Assembly (NCBI GenBank): GCA_034008185.1
Contig: CM067082.1
Span: forward strand, 96,901,311-96,965,310
Reading direction: 5' to 3'
Length of the DNA stretch: 64,000 nt
Source: Gorsachius magnificus
Taxonomy: Eukaryota; Chordata; Aves; Pelecaniformes; Ardeidae
The notes beneath the pieces were generated by a model, which was given only the letters and a program-made list of their open reading frames with translations, searched no databases and was not told where the DNA came from. Position numbers and translations under genes: made by a program. Positions 14,263 through 27,735 of the stretch are shown in pieces. The first letter of the stretch is position 1. Each line of letters starts with the position of its first letter.

Positions 14263-17200
14263 CAAATGGTGGGATGGTAGCTGAAATGGTTTGTCTCTCT
14301 TTTATCTAATTTTATGTATAGCCTCTCTGCAAAGGAGGAAGTGGCAAGCTTGTGAATGGTAATGAAATGAGAGAACTTCAAAGCCCAAGGATGGATTTAA
14401 CAGCTGGAATTCAAAAATAAAGCCAGTGTTCCCAGTCCATCACTTCCTTCCTATTAGCACTGCCTGGCACAACTTGTGTTGTTTCATGAGTTATTGGAGC
14501 AACTGATGTTGCTTGTGAGTGACCCACATCATTCTGTATGTGGCAATTTCCCAAACTATACACTCTTTGGTATAGTGGAGCTGATGGATGTAACATGGAT
14601 GATAGCAGGATAGATTTGCTTGTAAACTCCCAGTAGCTTTGCCTCCTTAATCTGGCCGGTGTTCTTATGTGGTGAGGATTGGCTGTATTGCTACTCTTGT
14701 AGCTCTTACCAACCCCATCAGCTACTAGGTTTCCTGTTTCTAACACTTTTTGAAAAAAAAAAATGGGAATTTTGATGCTTCTGTAGGAATGAAACTGAGC
14801 TGTTTATGCTAACACTGAGCTGCTTTAGGCTTTTTTTTTTTTGAAAAATGTAGCTTTTTTGGTCCATAGGTTAGCAGAATGAGAATCTCTTTTCAGGCCC
14901 TCTCCATATCATGATATTTTTCAGCTTGCCTAAGAGAAAGATGTAGAAGAGTTTGACATCACAAATGCCCTTTTCACATCTAACTGAAGTATTGTGTAAA
15001 ATACAGTTGAATGGTGGCAGCTCAAATGTGAATATCCTGGAAATATTAGAACTACCTGTTATAATCCTTATATTTGCTTTTCCTAGTATCTTTAGTTTCT
15101 GACATTTATTTTCTCCTGTTTATAAAGCAAATTTGCTTCGAAGAATCTGTATTACAGATGATAAATACTACTTTTGCTGTTTTAGCATTTGGAAAGGGCA
15201 GCAAGATCTCTGTGATGCAGGTGCCATTTCCAACCTGAACCCGCAGTGAATTTTTTTAACGAAGCATAGTATCATGTTGGATAGACAATGGTGATAAAAT
15301 TGTCTCTCAGCTATCTGCATGTGCATGTCTGGGGATGGCAGGGGAAGGGGGAGGAACACAGTTTTTTTTCAAAGAGAAAAGGAGGGTGTGTGTATTCTGG
15401 GGAGTATCATGTTAATCTAAAAGAGCTAGATGCATTCTTTGAGCTTGACTTTTTGCTCTGGGAGGAACTGGGGGGACATAGTGGCGGGGGGGGGGGGAGG
15501 TAGTGAACATTCCTGGAGGGGATTCATTCTGAGGTGACTCAAACAGACACTTTGATCCTTTCCATCTGCAGGTTGGCTTGTTTTAGCTTGTTAATGTATG
15601 GATAGCAAATTCCCTTCTTCCTTTTATGTTTGGAAAATTGCTCATAGCCCACACATGGCTCTGTAATTGGGGAAAGATTGTTCATTCTTGCCTGCAGGAA
15701 GACATTTCTCTGTCTGCTGAGCTGGAGTTCCAGACTAGATAGAGGGAATGCAAAAAAAACATATATGGGAAGCAGGGCTACACAACTCTTATTTAAACTA
15801 TGATTCTTGAACAAATGGCTACTAATCCATTTGTGTTTGCATTTAGAACACCGTGTATTCTGCAGGATGATGGAAGGAAAATTGTTCAGTAGCACTCTTG
15901 GCCTCCCCTGTGCCTCAGTGTTTAACGGTGTGGTTGCCTGTAGAGCATGGATACTGCATAGAAACCTCAGTGAGTTTAGGAAAATTTTCTTCATTGATAA
16001 TCTGCAATAGCTAAACACTCTCACAAACATCATCAGATTTTCTTGTTTATTTCAACCTCAGGCATCTTAAATACCAGTAGTAATGATTATATATAAAATA
16101 ACCTCAATGTAGACAAGGATTTGGTGATATCAGGCCTTATGCTCAATTTCTCAACCAAACTTCTTAAAGATTGTTAAACTTGTATTCTGTTGAACTCTTA
16201 TTGCCTTGCCTCCTCTCAAGTGGTTCTTTTAAGTCAAGATTTTTCAAAAGTATCAGTATTTTCTTCACACTGTATTTTCTCAGAATTCTGTCTGGGTTCT
16301 TAACCTGCAGGTGTACTGGTTAGGTTATGGAGAGATTTGATCTTCTACCTCTTCCCCAACCCCAGAAGATGCTTCTGGAACTTTTCATCTCTGTTGAGGG
16401 TATATCATACGACAAATGAAGATTTTATTTCTTGTTCAAGAAAGAAAATAGCAGGACATAACAGCCAGAGTCCTGGCATAAGCTTATGGAATTAGTGGAA
16501 TTTTTCCCTGTGTTGCTTATACATCTACATTTAAAGATTTTAGGGGCTTGCTTTGGCTTGGAGTGTTGCAGTTCTCTCTCTGATTATTTTAAGGTCTCAC
16601 AGAATTTTGTTCATAAATGTGATTGGCCAAGGGGTCTGGCTGGATATGCATTCAGGATGCATAATTGCGCTCTGTCCTCAGTTTTGACAAGATGCAGTGC
16701 TCTTCCCTAATCTCTCTGCTTTTGTAGTTGGTGGCTCACTCTGGTTGCTTTGGGATCCTAACGAAAGAGCACAAGGGCTCTTACCCACCTCACAGAGGCC
16801 TTTTAAAAAGAAACTCTGGGGGTGATTTAATCCCCTTAAATTCAAGGTAGCTTTTTGTTACCTGCTGGTAGTTGAGCCTCTGCTAGTAGGGGTTTGTATA
16901 TTTGAGGTTAAATTTGAGTAAACAAAGTAAAGCAAGGGGTTGTTTTTTTATGTCTGAGAGGTCTTGCATTTGGCCTTCATAGGTGATACGGTAGTGTTTT
17001 AAAAAAGAAAAAAATAATTGACAAATCCCACCATTTTACAGGAGCATCAGGTGGTCCCTAATAATTGAATTGCTTTCTTAACAAATGTCTCTTGAACAAA
17101 AGAAGCTGACAACTAAAGCAAGTTGAATGACTGAAAGAAACTTAACTGTGAAATAGCTGCAAAAATGAGTTTTTTGAGAAATGTATTGGATATTGGGACT

Positions 17201-20200
17201 TATTATATGAGGATCTTTGGAGATTCTTGGAGGATGATTGCATGTTGCTGTTTCTGGAAATATTTGCTTCTAAATTTAAATAGATCAGTCAACAGTGAAG
17301 AGGAGGTCATAGCGTAGGTCATGATGTACTAAGCACTGCTGTAGGTTGTAAGCTACTCAAGCTCATCTTGGCTGTAATGCTTGGAAATTATGGTTGCTAT
17401 AAATAATGTCATGAATTGGACAACTGTAAGTGTAAGCTTAAATTCCAGGTAGTTGGATTCTGCTAGAAATTTTCTCTTAGATGACCTCGCGTAGTCATCT
17501 TTCCTGCCTGGGACTGGGGTCACTGGAACACTGAGTTGCATGAATCAAATCTTAATCTCAGTTCAGGTAGCATTATATTTGGGGAATACCTCACATAAAC
17601 CAAGAAGTCCAAACAGTCCTCCTTTTCATGGAGGATGCTCCTGTGACCACATTCAGTCACAGAGAGACAGTTAAACACAGCCATCCTCCAAAGAGACAGA
17701 GCAATACAAAGATCTTCAATTTTCTGCAAAATGTTATTATGACAAGACATTTCATTTAGTCTGAAGGCATCTGACTCCACATGCAGTACATGCAAGCAGT
17801 AAGAACGTCTGGTAAGGGCATCTGTATGTTGTTGTGTGGGTATTATACAATTAATATCTTGTGTATATGTGCACGTTTTACATGGAAAAGATTCATTTGT
17901 CATGCTTGAGTGTATAGAGTACAGTAGGTCAGTTTACGAAATCCCAGGGTTTGGTTTGGCTTAACTTTAAAGGATTTTATCACTTGTTCTAAGAAAAAAA
18001 ATAGTAAGTTCCACCCTTTATTTGCTTGCAAAACGGTACTTCTTTGTTTAAAAGTATCTGCACTGGTATTGATGTCTTACTACCTGTTCTGTCAGCAGTA
18101 AATTTTGATTTCCACAGTTCGAGTTTCTGTCGTGCATAAACACAACATGCTGGTGGCTGCATGGGGGACTGTGTGGGGATGGGTTGGAGTCTTGTTTGGC
18201 ACTTGGTGAACTGTGGCCTGTTAGGTTGCTCAAGGTGGTGAAGGAACAACTGAGCAGTTTCTAGAAAGTGAAAAGATGGAAAATTAATTGCAGCTAGGGG
18301 AAGGTGACAGCTACAGTCAGTATAATAATAAGCTGTGAATTGAACTTAACCTGAACTGAAAACTGGTTTGAACAGTTGTTTGGCATTTTGCTCTCCTTTA
18401 TGCATCCGTCCCCATTAAACTCAATGCAGGGCTAGACTGGAAGAACTTCAGTCCCAGTGGGATCCGAAATGAAATGTTACCTTGATCCTCTGGTAATAAT
18501 ATTGTGAAGCTTTTTCAGATGCTTGGGGAAACATTTTTATTGCTTACTTAACTGTTGTTTGACGTACAGAGAAGAAATGGATATACTTAGAGCACACCCA
18601 TGTGGCTGTGTAGGGGTTAAATGCTATTTTAAAATTGTTTTAATGGGGGGAAAAGGTTTCTAACTGTAATAAAGTATTTTTGGAATTTGCCCTGTCAGTT
18701 AGTAATATTTCACTAATTAAAGCAACCCTTTGTTTAAACCAGGCTGACAGCAGTTTGTCTGGAGAGTTGGCTGGTGGACAAACTGAGTTATGTTCATTCC
18801 TCAGCAATTCAACCCATTTTATATGCTGATGTTTCTGAAGTAATGCTTTTAACTTGGAAGAAGTTAATCACATCTGTGAATTCCTTGTGGTTTCCCTGCT
18901 GCTGAGGGTTGCAGCCTGTAAACAATTTTATTGCCTTAAAGCCTGTGTGTAATGAAAATTAACAAATAAAACAAGCATGCAGGTACTAGGCTCTTCATGG
19001 CTGAAGGCATTGGGTTTGTTTGAATGGCAAAATTAAGGGATTATAAATTTTTGCTGAAAGAATGTTAGCAAGAGGCAGTTCTCCTCCTCTCTCTTATTCC
19101 CGTTCTCTTGTGTACACTGTTCTCCCAAGCAAGAGTGTATGTTCTAGCTGTGGTTTGTTCAATAGGGTTTTATGTGTTTGTGGAAAAGTGGGTTCTCATT
19201 TGGAAATTGTACATTTGCCATAAAGGAGAGTGAAAGGGCTACGTTGATACATAGTGACAAGTTGAACAACAAAAACAGACTGAAAATTTTACAGGTTTTC
19301 CTGCCCCAAAATGCATTATGTGAAGAAAGTCACATAATACTAAAAAGCCAACATACAAATCTGGAATAGCTAACTATATGCTTGCAGGTTGTATTTGCCC
19401 AATGCTGTGGTATCACTGATTGGTCATAGTTGGTTGGTTTTAGCAAATGGCTTGTTGCTTGTAAAGCAGCCTACTTTGCCAGATCAAAGATCTTGAAAGA
19501 GTAAAATATCTGACCATCCTGGCATTTTGAGTGAAATCTGTTGAGTGATGAATACCTGCTGACTGATACTTTTGGCTAGACTGAGACTTGGTAGCTTAGC
19601 TTTCTTTTGAAAGATTACCTCTTCTTCATTAACAGACATAACAGAGATACACCTCAAGTCTCGAAAAAACAGATGTGTATTTTCTCTTCGCAACATTTAT
19701 AAAAATACCAGTCTGCAGATCTGCCTTGTCAACACATCTGTGAACAAACATGTCCAGGCAATGAAGATACTTCAGAAGTTTTACTTGATTTTGGTATCAA
19801 TATTGATATACTACATGATGTGCTCTGTAATAATGAAGAATATACTGGAACAACTGGATGTAAGAACTGGGATGAGCCTTTGAAATGAGCATTCTCTAGT
19901 TTCAGTTGTACCTTGTTGTACATTCACATGAAATTATTTCAGGTTTTGGCAAGTGTACCATGGGACTGTTACTTTTGTAAATTTCTGTGATCTAGAAATT
20001 TGCTTTATTTGAAGAATCTGTTCTAGGAATGTGTTTTTTTTTCTGTGAGGCAGAGGAAGCAGTAACTTTTGTGATAATGAATTCTCTAAAAGTGCAGGAA
20101 AAGAAATCTAAGCTACAATAGAGTAAAAATTACGAATGCTTTAAAGGAAACTGTCATTGTTCTGAGAGAAGGGGGAAAGAACAGGACTTTTCCAGTGTGC

Positions 20201-23200
20201 TAATATGAAAGTACCTTTGGTGCAACAGAAAAGAGAATGGAAACCGAAGAACCCTGATGAAGTGATACTGCTGAGATTGGAGAGTATTTGATAAGAAGAG
20301 TAAGGGTTTATAGAGCTTACGGTCTTTGGAAGGAGGAATTTAGGGTTCCAAATGGATTCTGTGGGCCTTTAAAAAGGATCATGAAAGTCATGTTCAACAT
20401 ATATTTTAGTGAGTTTTTCTTTACTCACTGTGATAAGAGATCCTGAATGTAGTGCCAGGGAAGTAACTAGGATGGTTATTTGGAAACTTAAAGTGAATAG
20501 TTACTTTGAGCTACAAGGAAGGAGCAGGTCAGTTAAGTAACAGTTGCATTTTATGTAATTGTTTTCTCAACCTAATAGTTTAACTATTTGTCCTTGGGTG
20601 AGCGAGCAAGTTAATCAGCTACAGAGCAGGCACTGTATAAACTTTATAAATGTCTATTGTGTTTTATTTCCATTTCCACAAGAGCTTTAGATCTTGTAAC
20701 TGAGACATTTTACATTATCCTGGTTCATTCACATGGCAGAGGAGAGGAATTGAAGTTCCAAGCCTCAGGCCAGTAGCAATAAATCTTTTCCTGGCTTGAT
20801 GGGAGTATACAGAGTTCCCAGTTAGTAGCAGCCTGCACTCATCAGTAACCGGACTCGATGTAATTAGTCAAGGTGGCTATTTTCTTATATTCCTACTAGA
20901 GGTTACTGTTTGAATGGGAATAGCTAATAGGAAAGGGTGGAGACCATTTGGACAGGCAGGCAAGGGTGTTATCCTATCTCCAGGCTGTAGTTGAAGTGAC
21001 TTTGAAAATGATTACGATAATAAGTTGGAGGTAAGGGTAACTTAATTCAAATTTTTTTAGGTATAAAAATCTGTGCTTCAGCAGAAGTAGGTGTAATTAT
21101 GATGATTAGATTATTAGCTTGCTATAGTCGCATTCTTTTACCATAACATGGTGTGCTTTGCTGTTGAATTGTTCTTATTTTCAGAGCTGCAGGCCAAGCA
21201 TCAGAATGTATGTGAACTGAACTTTATATAATTTGATAATATATTTTCTGTGAGTTCCTCTCTTAAATAAAGGCAAGGCTTGAATCTGACATGGCAAGTG
21301 CTTCCTGTTTCTGTATGGCAGTGTGACTGCATGTTGTGCTAGGCATGTCTGCCAGAGCCTGAACAGCCAGTTTTCCATAGTACTGATTTGGCTACCAGAG
21401 TGGGAAGGATGATTAGAGCTGGAAGCAGTGTGAAGATCAGAAGAGGAGCCTTATTTTGCTGTTTGCTGCAGTGAGCAATGTATCTGTTGCTGTCAGGCTA
21501 ACCTTGTTTCCTCCTTAGCATTTCTTAAATAGTTGCGTGTCATGAAAGTGCTGTTGTAGTATGAATGATAGTTTTGACAAGAAGTTTTGACACTGTTGCT
21601 TGGGTGGTTTTTTTGTGTGTATGTGTGCATGTGTTTCATGTTCTTCAGTAAAAATAGAAACCTACCTAGTACTAGTCTTTGCTCTCTCAAAGTTTCCTCT
21701 GATTTGCCTTTTAGGGTTTAGGTGGGTGCAGACTGTGTACAATGTCATCTGTGGTTAATAGCAATAAGTGAATATGATTGAGACTTTCTGATTTAGTATA
21801 CTGTTATCACATAATAAACACTTTGAGAAGTGTGTTCAGAGTGGTTGGTACAACTAATCCTGTAATATCCAAGCAAAATAAATAAAAGATACGCAAAATC
21901 TACAGTTGCAAGTAGAGCGTTTTTAATCAGCTTGTGTTCCCATAGACTCACCTGACAAGACCACACAGGAACACCAGGAAAAATACAAAAAAAAATGACT
22001 AACCACAAGTTGTCTGCTGTCCAATGAAAGTAAAGAAATTACATCCTGGATTGTTGAGTAAACATTTCTGATTTTTGGAAAGGCACTTACATTATTCTAT
22101 AAAAAATTTTTGTAGAAGTCTGTGTAATACTGGTTTGGTTCTGTTCCTGAAAATGGGTGACTATAACTTTATGGAAAAAAATAGCAAAGCTTCAGTAAAA
22201 TGGCAGCAAAAAAGTAAAACTAGATGTTGTGAAAGAAATGAAATTCTACCCAAAAGTGCACAGTGAAGATTTTTGTTCCACATTGGACTCTTCCCCACTT
22301 CTTCAAATACTGAACACAAAATTTTGTAAGCCAAAAATTATGGATCCTCAAGTTTAGTGAAGTGCAGAAAATGTGCCTGTTTCAGGTTGTTATATAAAAG
22401 ATAATGTTTTAGATTACTGTTTGGGACAGTCTTAACTATATGAAGTAAGATAACTTTATAAAATGAGGAAATAGTTAAGGACATAATTCCAGTCATACAT
22501 ACACACACAGAGAGTGCTGTCTTCTATATGAGTTACTATCATTAGTGCAGATGGTAATCTGTAAGGGATTGCACGTTTAACTGGAGCTGTTTACATACTG
22601 AACTAGGAGTGTTTGGAATACCATTGCTTGTGGCCTAGGGGAATAAATTGAAGTACATACTTTGGGATTGGGAGCATAGGTGTTGAGTGGAGATGTTCTG
22701 GCCACAGATGCTGGTCTGCACTCCTTTCCCTGCTTAATGTAATTAGCATTTTGAAGTACAATGACCAGGTAGACTTCACACAGTCATTAATACTGTCTGT
22801 GTCAGTAGGTCCAAAGAGCCATGCTGATAGCCTGGGTTGAAATAAAGTAGTTAAATCAAGATGTATGTGGGGAGAAGAGGAAACTCAACTGAATGTTTTC
22901 CATCCTACTTAATCACCTTTAATGAGATTTTCCTGCAGACTTGGAAAGCATGTTATTTTCTACTTCTTGCAAATGTAACATAGTGATGTTACAGAAGGCA
23001 GATCTTGACTGATGCTTCCCTGATATATGCACTTTCAGTGTGCATGCTTCCTTAGTACAGCAGCTGGTAAACGTACATGTGTATGAAGTGTGCAACTATC
23101 GGCTTGCTTACCCCTGTGTATTTCTAGCCTGGATGCTGACTTTCTCTGGAGCGTGGCAGGGGAGGGGAAAAGGTATATCTGAAAGGTAGCAGTGCTGACA

Positions 23201-24779
23201 ACAGAGTACCTGCATGAACTTAAAGTGCCAAATTGAGTTTGTATTAGTGTAGCAGACCTGCCTCGGACAGGGTAAGAGGGAAAGCTCAAGCTGTGTAGCA
23301 AAATTAGCCTATATGAAATCGCTTAAATTATTTGCTGCATTAGTATTAATAATATTTCTTTCATTTCTCAGTGACTGATTTATGGACATGCATCTTCATC
23401 CATTTCAGCTGTTTTTCCTGGTCAGTGTTCTGGCACAGAGCTGCTGCTGACTGTCCTTTTTCTAGCCTGGGTCTGACCTCCTTTGCTTCTGCTCTCCCTT
23501 TTTCCACTTGCTTTGCTGATTTTGGTAACTTTTCTGGTTTTTTTTTTGGTGGTTGTGGTGTGAGGTTTTTTTTTTTTTGGTGGTTGGGTTCTTTTGTTTG
23601 TTTGGGTCTCTTTTAATATCTGGTTTGTTCTTATCACACTAGAAATTGTTTACTGTGAGACATAGCTGTTAGTAGCTCTTTAGTATTTGGCCTTGCATCT
23701 AACTGCATCATGTCATAGAAGGGTTAGGTTGCTGCAGTCCTTTATGCATTTGCTGCTTTCATAAACAGGTTCATCAGGGACTATCGAGATAGTCAGAGGA
23801 GAGGAGAGGGAGGAGAGATCGATGGAAGCATGTACTTTTAAACTGTTTTTGTGTACCCGCGAGAATTCCATCTGTGGTGGGAAGAGATTCGATTAGAGAT
23901 TCTAGGTGAAGATGACCTTAAAAATCAGCATTTCAAGGGTAGACTCATGATGTCTCTGAATTTTTGCTTTTTTTATGCCCTTCAACATTTTTTTTTTTCT
24001 GTGAACTGAAGATAAACCAGAAATAGTCTTTTCTCTCCTGTTGTTTAAAGATGTGAGTTCTGGTCTTCAGATATCTAGCTCTGAATGTGTGGGCGTTCCA
24101 AACTTTGTGTAATGAAGCAGTGTTGTAGCCTCAGAGATGTCAAGGCCAGTTCATTTAACAGAAAAAAAAGAGAAAAAAAAAAAAGCCATTGACAAACACT
24201 GAGCTTTCTTGATGAACATAGTCCTTTGCTGCTTTCAGGCATTTCCTTTGTACAGTATTTTCCCACACAGAACAAAGTGTCAGTTTGCCAATGAGATGAG
24301 AATGAAAAAGACGAGTTTTCCAGTGTCTGGAGCAACGATTGTCTTAATGGACTTTCCATCTGTCTCCTAATTGCTTTTGCACCGATACAGATTCATGTGC
24401 AGTGGAGAAATGAAGGTGTTGAAACAAAAATGCAAAGAACTGATGAAATGGAAAAATGTGAGAGCTGCTGCTATTTTACATTACAAGTGAGGAGGGGTTT
24501 TTTGGAGAGTGGTGAGGATTTGGCTGGAGACAGGCAGCCTTCTTGCCTTTCTCCAGCAGGTGAGCTGCTCTGCCTGCATCTTGGTGGAAGGAGTGTCGGG
24601 TTTGCTAATGGGCATGCATTCAGACACCCTTGGGCACTGTTTTTCTTCGGCAGACGTCACCCACCTCTAGGCAGACCTGGACCTGTCATTATTTGGACTG
24701 AAATTTTGGCCAGATTGTAAGGGAAAGGACTTGAAACTGTCTGGGAAAACAGCAAGTATGAAAAAGTTCTTGTATGTTG
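14263..24779. other. Intron or intergenic DNA without recognised genes
   Basis: AT-leaning sequence with no supported exon. It holds a run of G at 15484-15497, T/G-rich simple sequence at 23530-23610, and open frames of up to 164 codons (15539-16033, minus) with no recognisable domain. A 164-codon frame is about what chance gives in six frames of 64 kb at this composition. Confidence 0.55.
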
Positions 24780-24814
24780 TTTAAAGTTTGAGGTGGCCAA
24801 CCTCAAACTTTAAA
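24780..24814. repeat. Perfect 15-bp inverted repeat with 5-nt loop
   Basis: The left arm TTTAAAGTTTGAGGT (24780-24794) and right arm ACCTCAAACTTTAAA (24800-24814) are exact reverse complements around the loop GGCCA. Fifteen uninterrupted pairs with such a short loop are unusual in old neutral sequence, which suggests a recent or selected palindrome. No T run follows it, and I assign no transcript. Confidence 0.9.
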
Positions 24815-25099
24815 GTGGGGAGAGAGAATTATCTGATGATCAGTCTTTTCCAAACACTTTAACTCTGTTACATTACCTCTGCATCCTGTGGAAACCATCT
24901 TTCAAAGAAAGCTGATACCACTTTATCTCAAGAATTTAAAACTTTCAGAAGAGCACATGCAATTGATGATCTAGATGAAGGACTTCCTCCAAGGTGAACT
25001 GTCTACAAATGACAAATGTAATTGTATGTGGCATGAAAGAATAATAACATGAGCCATAGATCCTGTGTCTTGTTAGAGAGTAGTGAAGCTGCTATTATG

Positions 25100-25190
25100 T
25101 TCAGTCATGGGTCCCTCTGGGTGGCTCACTTGGTAGGGCGACTGAGGCTGCAGACCCCGGTGGCAGGCTAGGTTTGTGCTGCTGCTCCTC
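25100..25190 (+). repeat. tRNA-like sequence, possible SINE head
   Basis: TGGCTCACTTGG at 25122-25133 matches the pol III box A consensus TRGCNNAGYNGG at 11 of 12 positions and is followed by TAGGGCG, as in tRNA D-arms. About 49 bases downstream, GGTTTG (25171-25176) could be a decayed box B. The T-loop is poor and no cloverleaf closes, so it is not a functional tRNA gene. A degenerate tRNA-derived SINE is the most economical reading; chance resemblance is possible. Confidence 0.3.
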
Positions 25191-25479
25191 TATCACATCT
25201 TGCACTGTCTTGTGTCTGTCTGGCTTTAACTTTTTAGTTCAGAGCTGTGAGAGAGCTAAGGTGAAAAGATAGTGTGTGGGAGCCAGTGCAATTTTCCTTT
25301 TGACTCATGACTAACGTGTTGTTTCTGGCAGCTGGAATTGCAAGCAGCTATACCTGGAAATCTAGATGTAGAGACCCAAGTGCTAGGCTGTGCGAGTTGA
25401 ATAGGCTGTGGAGCAAATCTATCCTTTTCTTTTCAATTGTTAACTTGAAAATTTGAAACATTTTACATTGGGTCCCAGT

Positions 25480-25920
25480 ATGTGTAAAAAGCATACAGTA
25501 GAATGAGAGCATGTCCAGAAAGGGATGATGGAAATGGTGAAGAGGGTAGAACAAGCTGCTTTTTGGGAAGAGACTGAAAAGACCAGAACTCTACATTTGG
25601 AAAACAGAAAGTTTAGGAGGAATATGATCAAGGTTTTATGTAAACATAAAGATGGTGGGTAGGTTGAACTAGGCAGAACTAGTGATGGAGTCCCACAGTG
25701 CAGAAACTAACATGTCAGAACTGGTGGGAGTTTACTTTAAAATGAACAAATGAAGGTACTTTAAACAAGGGTGACTATGACCTTCTGGAACTTGCTGCTG
25801 CAGAAGGTCATGGGGGAGACAGTACCAGCATGTTCAAAGCAGAGTTTGACAAAATTGGTGGAAAACAAATCCATTAACAGATACTAAGAGGGTGGTTCAG
25901 GGATAGACCTTCCAGCATCC
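25480..25920 (+). mobile_element. Ancient CR1/L3-like LINE fragment (3' part)
   Basis: Several blocks resemble the end of the ORF2 and 3' region of old amniote CR1-type LINEs: 'GGAGGAATATGATCAAGGTTTTATG', then 'GAAGGTACTTTAAACAAGGGTGACTATGACCTTCTGGAACTTGCTGCTGCAG', then a stretch ending 'CAAATCCATTAACAG' before 'ATACTA'. Family copies usually read as a gel-like order of (GGAGATATGATAGAGGTC...), (GAAGTACTT...), (TGGAACTCATTGCC...) and (GGTCCATCAATGGCTA). The order and spacing agree, but divergence is high and no coding frame survives. It is clearly older than the CR1 copy at 49657-51345 and lies in the opposite orientation. Confidence 0.65.
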
Positions 25921-27175
25921 CTGGTACAGCAGGAGCATGGAGGGAGCAGGACACAAAAGGAGCAGGGTTGGCTTCCTCTTTTTGAGTAGTGTTTCCCTTT
26001 GACATAGAGATCAAGCACTTGGGTGGGTGAGATGGATGTTGTGCTGACGCAGTAAGGCATACCTTGTGTTTTCAGACATGTTTTCTACAACTGGCTGTTG
26101 GTGCACTGAGTAAACCTTGAATGTAGGTGCTTTGCACATCTCTGACCTCTTTCTTTGAATCTGTAAGTCCTGTAAGGGCACTTGGACAGAAACTTCCTTT
26201 TTAGTTTTGTTCTGGAAAAGTGTATAGCTTTGAAACCCTGGTACCTAGGTAGAGTTTCTTATTAAAACAATGAAGACCCCTAATTTCCTTTGTCTGAGAA
26301 ACTACAAAGGCTTCTGCTACTTAAAATATTTTAAATAAGGGGTAAAAGTACTTTCTTTTTGTCATTTTCTATGATTTTTTGGCCCCTGATGCTCGTACAG
26401 TAAGGCAGTTTTGTACTACCACATCATAGGGTTTTGTTCCCCTCTTAACATTAACTTTACTCAGCTGGTTCAGTGAGGCATTTTTTTTCCTCACCAACAT
26501 CTCCATGTGCCCTCACTTGAGTCAAAAGTCAGGAACAGATTCCACTGGGAGAGATATTGCCAGCTCAGGCTGCATGATTGCAAGTCAAATCTCTGTTCTC
26601 TAGCTTGGGCTGCTTGTCTTTCTGTGAAATGCCTTGAATGACCGGGGAGTAAATGGGGTGTCTTAACACATACTGTCTTGTCTTTGCAATCCCTCTGAAG
26701 TTATTTGGTAATACTAAATGCTAGCGATAGTAGTATAACTAGCTATTTATGCACATTTTGGTGTGTGTGTGTAAAATATAAATATGTGCTATGTCTGCTA
26801 CTGTAGAAATAATCTCTGAGTGTGAGTGAAACAGCCAGAAATGCCTTATTTCAGTCTGTGTAAAACTTCTTTGGTGGTGGGGTTTTTTTTCCCCCCCCCA
26901 CTGTCCCATGTCATGTAGCATGGGCTCTGCAAAATATATATATTCACTGGTGGTAGTTGTGTTTGTACTTAAATGCATGTGGTATGTTCAGCTAATGTCA
27001 TTTGGCTAAAATACAGTGCTACTTTTGAAGCAATAGTATGTTTCCAAGAAATTACTGTCATATGGAAGAGCTGCAGAGAATCTCATATGTTGTGGTGCTT
27101 GCTATTTCTAGACGATTCTTTGTTGTATATTCATCTCGTCCTTGTGTGAGTGAGACTTTTGACATCATCCCTTTT

Positions 27176-27180
27176 TATAG
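27176..27180. repeat. Target-site duplication, left copy
   Basis: TATAG directly precedes the LTR and is repeated directly after it at 27736-27740. This fixes both ends of the insertion. Confidence 0.85.
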
Positions 27181-27735
27181 TGTCGTGGTTTAACCCGGCT
27201 GGCAACTAAGCACCACGCAGCCGCTCGCTCACTCCCCCCCCTCCCTCAGTGGGATGGGGGAGAGAATCGGGAAGGGGAAAAAAGGTTAGAGCCGAGGGCT
27301 GAGATAAAGACAGTTTTAATAAGAGAAAATAATAATAATAGTAATAATGAGAATGATAACAAAATATACAGAATATACAAAATGAATGATGCACAATGCA
27401 ATTGCTCACCACCCGCCGACCGATGCCCAGCCCGTCCCGAGCAGCGGTCAGTACCCGAGCGACCGACCGACCCACCAACCCCCCTGAGCATGACGTTATA
27501 TGGTATGGAATAGCTCTTTGGACAGTTTGGGTCCTAGCTGTGCTGTACTCCCAGCTTGTTATGCACCTGGCTGAGCAGGAGAAGCTCAAAAAGTCCTTGA
27601 GCAGTCTGAGCACTACTTGGCAACAACTAAAAACATCAGCGTGTTATCAACATTCTTCTAGCACTAAATCCAAAGCACAGCACTATGCTAGCTTCTGTGA
27701 AGAAAATTAACTCTATCCCAGCCGAAACCAGGACA
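27181..27735 (-). mobile_element. Solo LTR of an avian endogenous retrovirus
   Basis: A 555-bp element begins TGTCGTGGTTT and ends AAACCAGGACA, so its termini are imperfect inverted repeats with TG...CA ends. It is flanked by an exact 5-bp duplication, TATAG. Read on the minus strand it starts TGTCCTGGTTTCGGCTGGGA, which I recognise as a family common in neoavian genomes. In that orientation a CRE-like TGACGT string and an AT-rich motif (around 27488-27510) sit in the promoter-like part, and ATTAAA (plus-strand TTTAAT at 27315-27320) could serve as poly(A) signal. No gag, pol or env remains, so it is the product of recombination between two LTRs. A 5-bp duplication suggests an ERVL-type integrase; class assignment is inference. 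Confidence 0.9.

Noticed and set aside
15539..16033. 164-codon minus-strand frame
   Set aside because: No domain, signal peptide or splice context; about one such frame is expected by chance in the six frames of this window.
24397..24720. 107-codon + strand frame with a Cys pair
   Set aside because: No family spacing, no acceptor/donor pair in phase, and no neighbouring exon. Length is within chance.
27206..27613. 135-codon minus-strand frame
   Set aside because: It lies wholly inside the solo LTR, which does not encode protein.
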